A stretch of DNA of 8,835 bases from Desulfobacteraceae bacterium (GTDB lineage Bacteria > Desulfobacterota > Desulfobacteria > Desulfobacterales > Desulfobacteraceae): assembly GCA_024225895.1 (NCBI GenBank), contig JAAEMC010000445.1, forward strand, positions 1 to 8,835. Reading direction: 5' to 3'. The notes below the pieces were generated by a model. It was not told where the DNA came from. It saw nothing but the letters and a program-made list of their open reading frames with translations, and ran no database searches. The position numbers and the translations under genes are program-made. Positions 5,805-8,835 of the stretch are shown piece by piece (within the stretch, counting starts at the first letter, position 1; the number at the start of each line of letters is the position of its first letter).

Positions 5805-6569
5805 ATGGATTATGAATGCATAATTTATCAGGAAAAAGATCAAGTGGGCCTTATTAAATTAAACCGGCCGAAAGTTCTTAATGCAATGAACCGGCAGTTA
5901 TGGATTGAACTGCAGGATGCCCTTGAAAAGATTCAGCAAAACCCAGAAATAAAGGTTCTAATATTTACAGGTGAGGGCAGGGCATTTTCTACTGGAGCAG
6001 ATCTAAAAGATTCAAAAGACCGCAGTATTGAAGATTATCGTAAATATTTGGAATCATTGCAGGAAGCCTCCCGGAAAATTATACGCTTTGAAAAGCCGAC
6101 CATAGCAGCGATCAATGGTTATGCCCTGGGATCCGGCTATGAACTGGCTCTTGCTTGCGATATCCGGATTGCAGCCAGTGAGGCGCTTATCGGATCACCT
6201 GAAGCCAGGGTAACATCCTCAGTAACCGGAGGAGCTTTTCGGCTTGTCCAGGATCTTGTGGGACCTGGCAAGGCAAAAGAACTTCTTTTTACGGCCGAAA
6301 ACATCAACGGAGAAGAGGCTGAAAAGATAGGACTGGTTAATAAATCTGTGCCCCTGGAAACTCTAATGGACGAGGCCTATGAAATGGCAAATAAAATTGC
6401 AGCCAACTCGCCTTTCTCCTTAAAATTAATCAAAAAAGGGTTTTTCATGGCCCAGGGAGAGGTGAGTCTGGAAGCCCTCATGGATTACGAAGTTGAAGCC
6501 TGTCTTGCCTGTGTATCCACAAAAGAAAGGCAGGAATCCCTTCAAACATTTGAAAAGAGAAAAAAATAA
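5805..6569 (+). CDS. Enoyl-CoA hydratase/isomerase family protein
   Basis: A crotonase-fold cytoplasmic enzyme of 254 residues, the normal length. The ATG at 5805 is preferred over the in-frame GTG at 5796, because AAAGGTGG ends 5 bases before it and overlaps the GTG. NRPKVLNAMN near the start and FSTGADL (about 61-67) match the first oxyanion-hole region. GYALGSGYELALACD (about 106-120) supplies the second oxyanion Gly and Glu113, equivalent to rat mitochondrial hydratase Glu144. GSPEARV supplies Glu133, equivalent to Glu164. With both glutamates present, a 2-enoyl-CoA hydratase activity is plausible. The usual GAGGTQRL stretch reads VTGGAFRL here, so the acyl pocket may differ from standard short-chain enzymes. 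It is the first gene of a sigma-54-controlled operon, 18 bases ahead of an NDP-forming acyl-CoA synthetase, which points to a dedicated carboxylic-acid pathway rather than general beta-oxidation. The exact substrate is not readable from sequence. Confidence 0.9.
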   Translation: MDYECIIYQEKDQVGLIKLNRPKVLNAMNRQLWIELQDALEKIQQNPEIKVLIFTGEGRAFSTGADLKDSKDRSIEDYRKYLESLQEASRKIIRFEKPTIAAINGYALGSGYELALACDIRIAASEALIGSPEARVTSSVTGGAFRLVQDLVGPGKAKELLFTAENINGEEAEKIGLVNKSVPLETLMDEAYEMANKIAANSPFSLKLIKKGFFMAQGEVSLEALMDYEVEACLACVSTKERQESLQTFEKRKK

Positions 6570-6587
6570 ATCAAGGGGAAATGAAAA

Positions 6588-8720
6588 ATGTTGGATAAAG
6601 TATTGAATGCCAAATCAGTAGCCATAATCGGCGCCTCGAAAAACAAGACCAAAAGAGGCTATCAAGCCATAAAAACCCTTCTGGAAGATGGATTTGAAGG
6701 CCAGATTTATCCTGTAAATCCAAAAGAAGAGATGATTCTCGGGCTTCCTTGCTACAAGGATATTACTGAGATCAAAGAACATGTGGATCTTGCCCTGATA
6801 ACCACACCGGCACGGACCATTCCGGCCATCTTAAAAAATTGCGGCAAGAAAAAGGTCTCAGGTGCCGTAATAATAGCCGGCGGGTTCCGGGAGCTTGGCA
6901 AAGATGGTAAGAAGCTGGAGCAGGAAATGGTGGATACCGCCCGAAATGAGGGTGTGAGAGTAATAGGACCCAATACATCTGGAATGATCAATCTCAAGTC
7001 CAACATGAACCTTGTCGGGATTAAAAATGCACCAAAAGGGAATATTGCTTTACTTTGCCAGAGCGGCAACATGGCGCTTACCCTGATTACTGAGGCCACA
7101 ATTAGAAAACATGAAGGCTTTACCTATTATGTTGGTGTGGGCAATGAGTCAGATATCAAATTCCATGAATACCTGGAATTTTTCCGCAATGATGGGGATA
7201 CCAAATCCATACTCATGTATGTGGAAGGCATGAGCCAGGGCAGGGAATTTTTACAGGAGGCCTATAAAACAAGCATTGAAAAGCCCATTGTCCTTTTAAA
7301 GAGCGGCAGGTCAGCAACAGGGAAAAAGTCTGCCGGTTCTCATACCGGATCTCTGGCAGGTATGAGTGAAGTAGCCAATGCTGCCTATAAACGGGCAGGT
7401 ATCATTGTCATTGAAAATTCCGATGAACTTTTTCCCGTGGCAGAAACCCTGTCCAGCCAGCCTCCTATCAAGAACAATAATGTTGCCATATTAGCGGACG
7501 GCGGCGGCCATGCCACTATTGGGGCTGATCTTTTAACCGATTATGGCATCAATTTGCCGGAGTTAACTGAAAAGACAAAAGAAAAACTTAAGGCCATATT
7601 GCCGGACGCAGCCTCTGTGGTCAATCCGGTGGATGTAGCCGGAGGTACAGATTCCGATCCCAGTGTTTTTGCCGATTGCGCCAAAATTATCATCCAGGAC
7701 CCCAATGTGGGAGGATTACTCATTGTAGGGCTTTTCGGAGGGTATGGCATCCGGTTTGCCGAAAGTCTTGCCGTGGGAGAAGAAGCCGCTGCCCACCGTC
7801 TGGGTGCCATGATAAAGAAAAGAAAAAAACCCATTGTGGTTCATTCCCTTTACAGTTCATACGACTCCCATGCACTAACGCTCTTGCGCCATTATGACAT
7901 ACCGGTCCATGATTCCCTTGATATCTCCTGCAAATGCATTGCCTCCCTTTGTCAATATGGCAATTATCTGGCCGCCTACCATGCTAAAAAGAGCTTTGTT
8001 TTTAACTGGCGTGCCAAGGCCAGGGAAAGAGGAGAAAGTATTATTAAAAATGCAAAAAAAGAGGGCAGAAAAGTCCTGTTGGAACATGAGGCAAAAGCCC
8101 TGATCCAATTGCATGGTGCTCCCACATCCGTGGGTAATGTTGCAAAATCCGAGGATGAGGCTGTTGAAATCGCGAAAAAAATCAAGGGGAATATAGTTTT
8201 GAAAATTGTATCCCCTGATATTTTACATAAAAGCGATGCTTCAGGGGTCAAGTTGAACCTGGGGAGTGAAAAAGCTGTCAGAAAAGGGTACCGGGATATT
8301 ATTAAAAGTGCCCAGGCATATAACAGGGATGCAGATATAAGAGGGGTTCTTGTGGCACCCATGGCCCAAAAAGGACTTGAGGTGATTGTCGGTACCAAAA
8401 TAGATGAACAATTCGGCCCTGTGATCATGTACGGCCTTGGGGGCATCATGGTTGAGATCATGAAGGATGTAACCTTCTGGGTTTTGCCCGTTTCTCCGAC
8501 GTCTTGTAAAAAGATGATTGAAGAAACCAAATCCTCGGTGATTCTTTCCGGTGTCAGGGGGCAGGAAGGGTATGATAAAAAAGCATTGCGCAAATTACTG
8601 GGCATATGTTCCGAACTAATTGAATCCTACCCTGAAATAGAAGAGATGGATTTAAACCCGGTGATTCTTTATCGCCAGGGGTTGGATGTGGTGGATGCCC
8701 GAATTATTCTTAAGGACTAA
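6588..8720 (+). CDS. NDP-forming acyl-CoA synthetase (acetate--CoA ligase family, fused alpha-beta chain)
   Basis: This enzyme reversibly couples acyl-CoA + NDP + phosphate to carboxylic acid + CoA + NTP. It has 710 residues, the usual size of the single-chain form. The ATG at 6588 has AAGGGGAA 7 bases upstream. Residues about 5-130 are the CoA-binding Rossmann domain (SVAIIGASKNKTKRGY; YPVNPKEEMILGLPCY). Residues about 150-290 are the succinyl-CoA-ligase-like domain, with SHTGSLAG holding His252, the conserved phosphohistidine position. Residues about 295-460 are the third alpha domain. Residues about 490-710 are the ATP-grasp domain: VLKIVSPDILHKSDASGV (Lys539, His547), GLGGIMVEIMKDV (Glu623) and MDLNPV near the end. 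All key motifs are intact, so it should be active. In fermenters and archaea such enzymes make ATP from acyl-CoA. Next to a hydratase it may either activate the substrate or harvest ATP from the product. The substrate is unknown; aryl, branched or short-chain acids all occur in the family. Confidence 0.93.
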   Translation: MLDKVLNAKSVAIIGASKNKTKRGYQAIKTLLEDGFEGQIYPVNPKEEMILGLPCYKDITEIKEHVDLALITTPARTIPAILKNCGKKKVSGAVIIAGGFRELGKDGKKLEQEMVDTARNEGVRVIGPNTSGMINLKSNMNLVGIKNAPKGNIALLCQSGNMALTLITEATIRKHEGFTYYVGVGNESDIKFHEYLEFFRNDGDTKSILMYVEGMSQGREFLQEAYKTSIEKPIVLLKSGRSATGKKSAGSHTGSLAGMSEVANAAYKRAGIIVIENSDELFPVAETLSSQPPIKNNNVAILADGGGHATIGADLLTDYGINLPELTEKTKEKLKAILPDAASVVNPVDVAGGTDSDPSVFADCAKIIIQDPNVGGLLIVGLFGGYGIRFAESLAVGEEAAAHRLGAMIKKRKKPIVVHSLYSSYDSHALTLLRHYDIPVHDSLDISCKCIASLCQYGNYLAAYHAKKSFVFNWRAKARERGESIIKNAKKEGRKVLLEHEAKALIQLHGAPTSVGNVAKSEDEAVEIAKKIKGNIVLKIVSPDILHKSDASGVKLNLGSEKAVRKGYRDIIKSAQAYNRDADIRGVLVAPMAQKGLEVIVGTKIDEQFGPVIMYGLGGIMVEIMKDVTFWVLPVSPTSCKKMIEETKSSVILSGVRGQEGYDKKALRKLLGICSELIESYPEIEEMDLNPVILYRQGLDVVDARIILKD

Positions 8721-8744
8721 ATTAATCTTATTTATTATGTGGAT

Positions 8745-8835
8745 AAGGGCAAACCTTGTGTTTGCCAAGTTTTAAGGGCAAACCTTGTGTTTGCCAAGTT
8801 TTAAGGGCAAACCTTGTGTTTGCCAAGTTTTAAGG
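8745..8835. repeat. Perfect 29-bp tandem hairpin repeat array, cut by window edge
   Basis: Three full identical units (starting 8745, 8774, 8803) and the first 4 bases of a fourth (8832) repeat with a 29-bp period and no spacers. Each unit starts AAG and contains GGCAAAC-CTTGT-GTTTGCC, a perfect 7-bp stem with a 5-base loop, followed by AAGTTTT. The GTTTGCC arm can also pair with the GGCAAAC of the next unit over a 10-base loop, so two pairing registers compete. Because 29 is not a multiple of 3 and each unit contains one TAA on each strand, no reading frame stays open beyond 87 bases, so it is non-coding. It begins 25 bases after the synthetase stop codon, and no other terminator is present, so plus-strand hairpins plus TTTT may end the operon transcript. 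The full copy number lies outside the window. Confidence 0.9.

Noticed and set aside
5805..6569. Feruloyl-CoA hydratase-lyase (FerB-like) assignment
   Set aside because: The Glu144 equivalent, replaced in known hydroxycinnamoyl-CoA hydratase-lyases, is retained here, so the specific name is not supported.
7976..8605. Long minus-strand open frame opposite the synthetase gene
   Set aside because: The plus strand here encodes conserved ATP-grasp motifs; the antisense translation shows no recognisable domain and has no ribosome site. The same holds for the plus-strand frames opposite the proteases.
8737..8775. Short open frame (12 codons) running from an ATG into the first repeat
   Set aside because: It has no ribosome site, ends at the TAA in the repeat, and similar peptides arise in every frame of the array because the period is not a multiple of three.
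8745..8835. CRISPR array
   Set aside because: The repeats follow each other directly with a 29-bp period and no unique spacers, and no cas gene is present in the window.

Overview
The window most resembles the genome of an anaerobic Desulfobacterota-type bacterium (Desulfobacteraceae-like). It is moderately AT-rich. It carries a sigma-54 style promoter, an acyl-CoA-processing gene pair that uses the NDP-forming type of acyl-CoA synthetase, and secreted trypsin-like proteases. The taxonomic placement is inference from gene content, since there is no rRNA or other marker here.

Left half (73-4721, all on the minus strand). In transcription order these are a secreted trypsin-family protease (3147-4721), a periplasmic family-3 solute-binding protein with no transporter partners (2299-3060), a second protease paralogous to the first (698-2206), and a small unrecognised cytoplasmic protein with a possible winged-helix N-terminus (73-612). 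Gaps are about 85-92 bases and no strong terminator interrupts them. One transcript starting from a candidate promoter near 4820-4849 is plausible but not proven. Both proteases have a signal peptide, a short propeptide ending in Lys before an IIGG activation site, the complete His/Asp/Ser triad, the trypsin S1-pocket Asp, and two tandem beta-type C-terminal domains of about 100 residues.

Middle (4722-5804). This holds an AT-rich leader region, a strong minus-strand hairpin terminator, a 57-residue zinc-ribbon protein (5131-5304, minus), and then about 500 bases of divergent intergenic DNA rich in palindromes. A near-consensus sigma-54 promoter lies at 5675-5690 and points at the right-hand operon. 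Upstream of it are a 14-bp palindrome, a nested inverted repeat and a pair of direct repeats, arranged as expected for enhancer-binding-protein sites.

Right half (5805-8720, plus strand). A two-gene operon encodes an enoyl-CoA hydratase/isomerase-family enzyme that retains both catalytic glutamates, and a fused single-chain NDP-forming acyl-CoA synthetase. Together they suggest CoA activation of, or energy-conserving CoA release from, an unidentified carboxylic acid, with hydration or isomerisation of its acyl-CoA. Immediately after the operon, and running off the window edge, is a perfect tandem array with a 29-bp period. Each unit contains a 7-bp-stem hairpin followed by TTTT. This array is the least ordinary element in the window.
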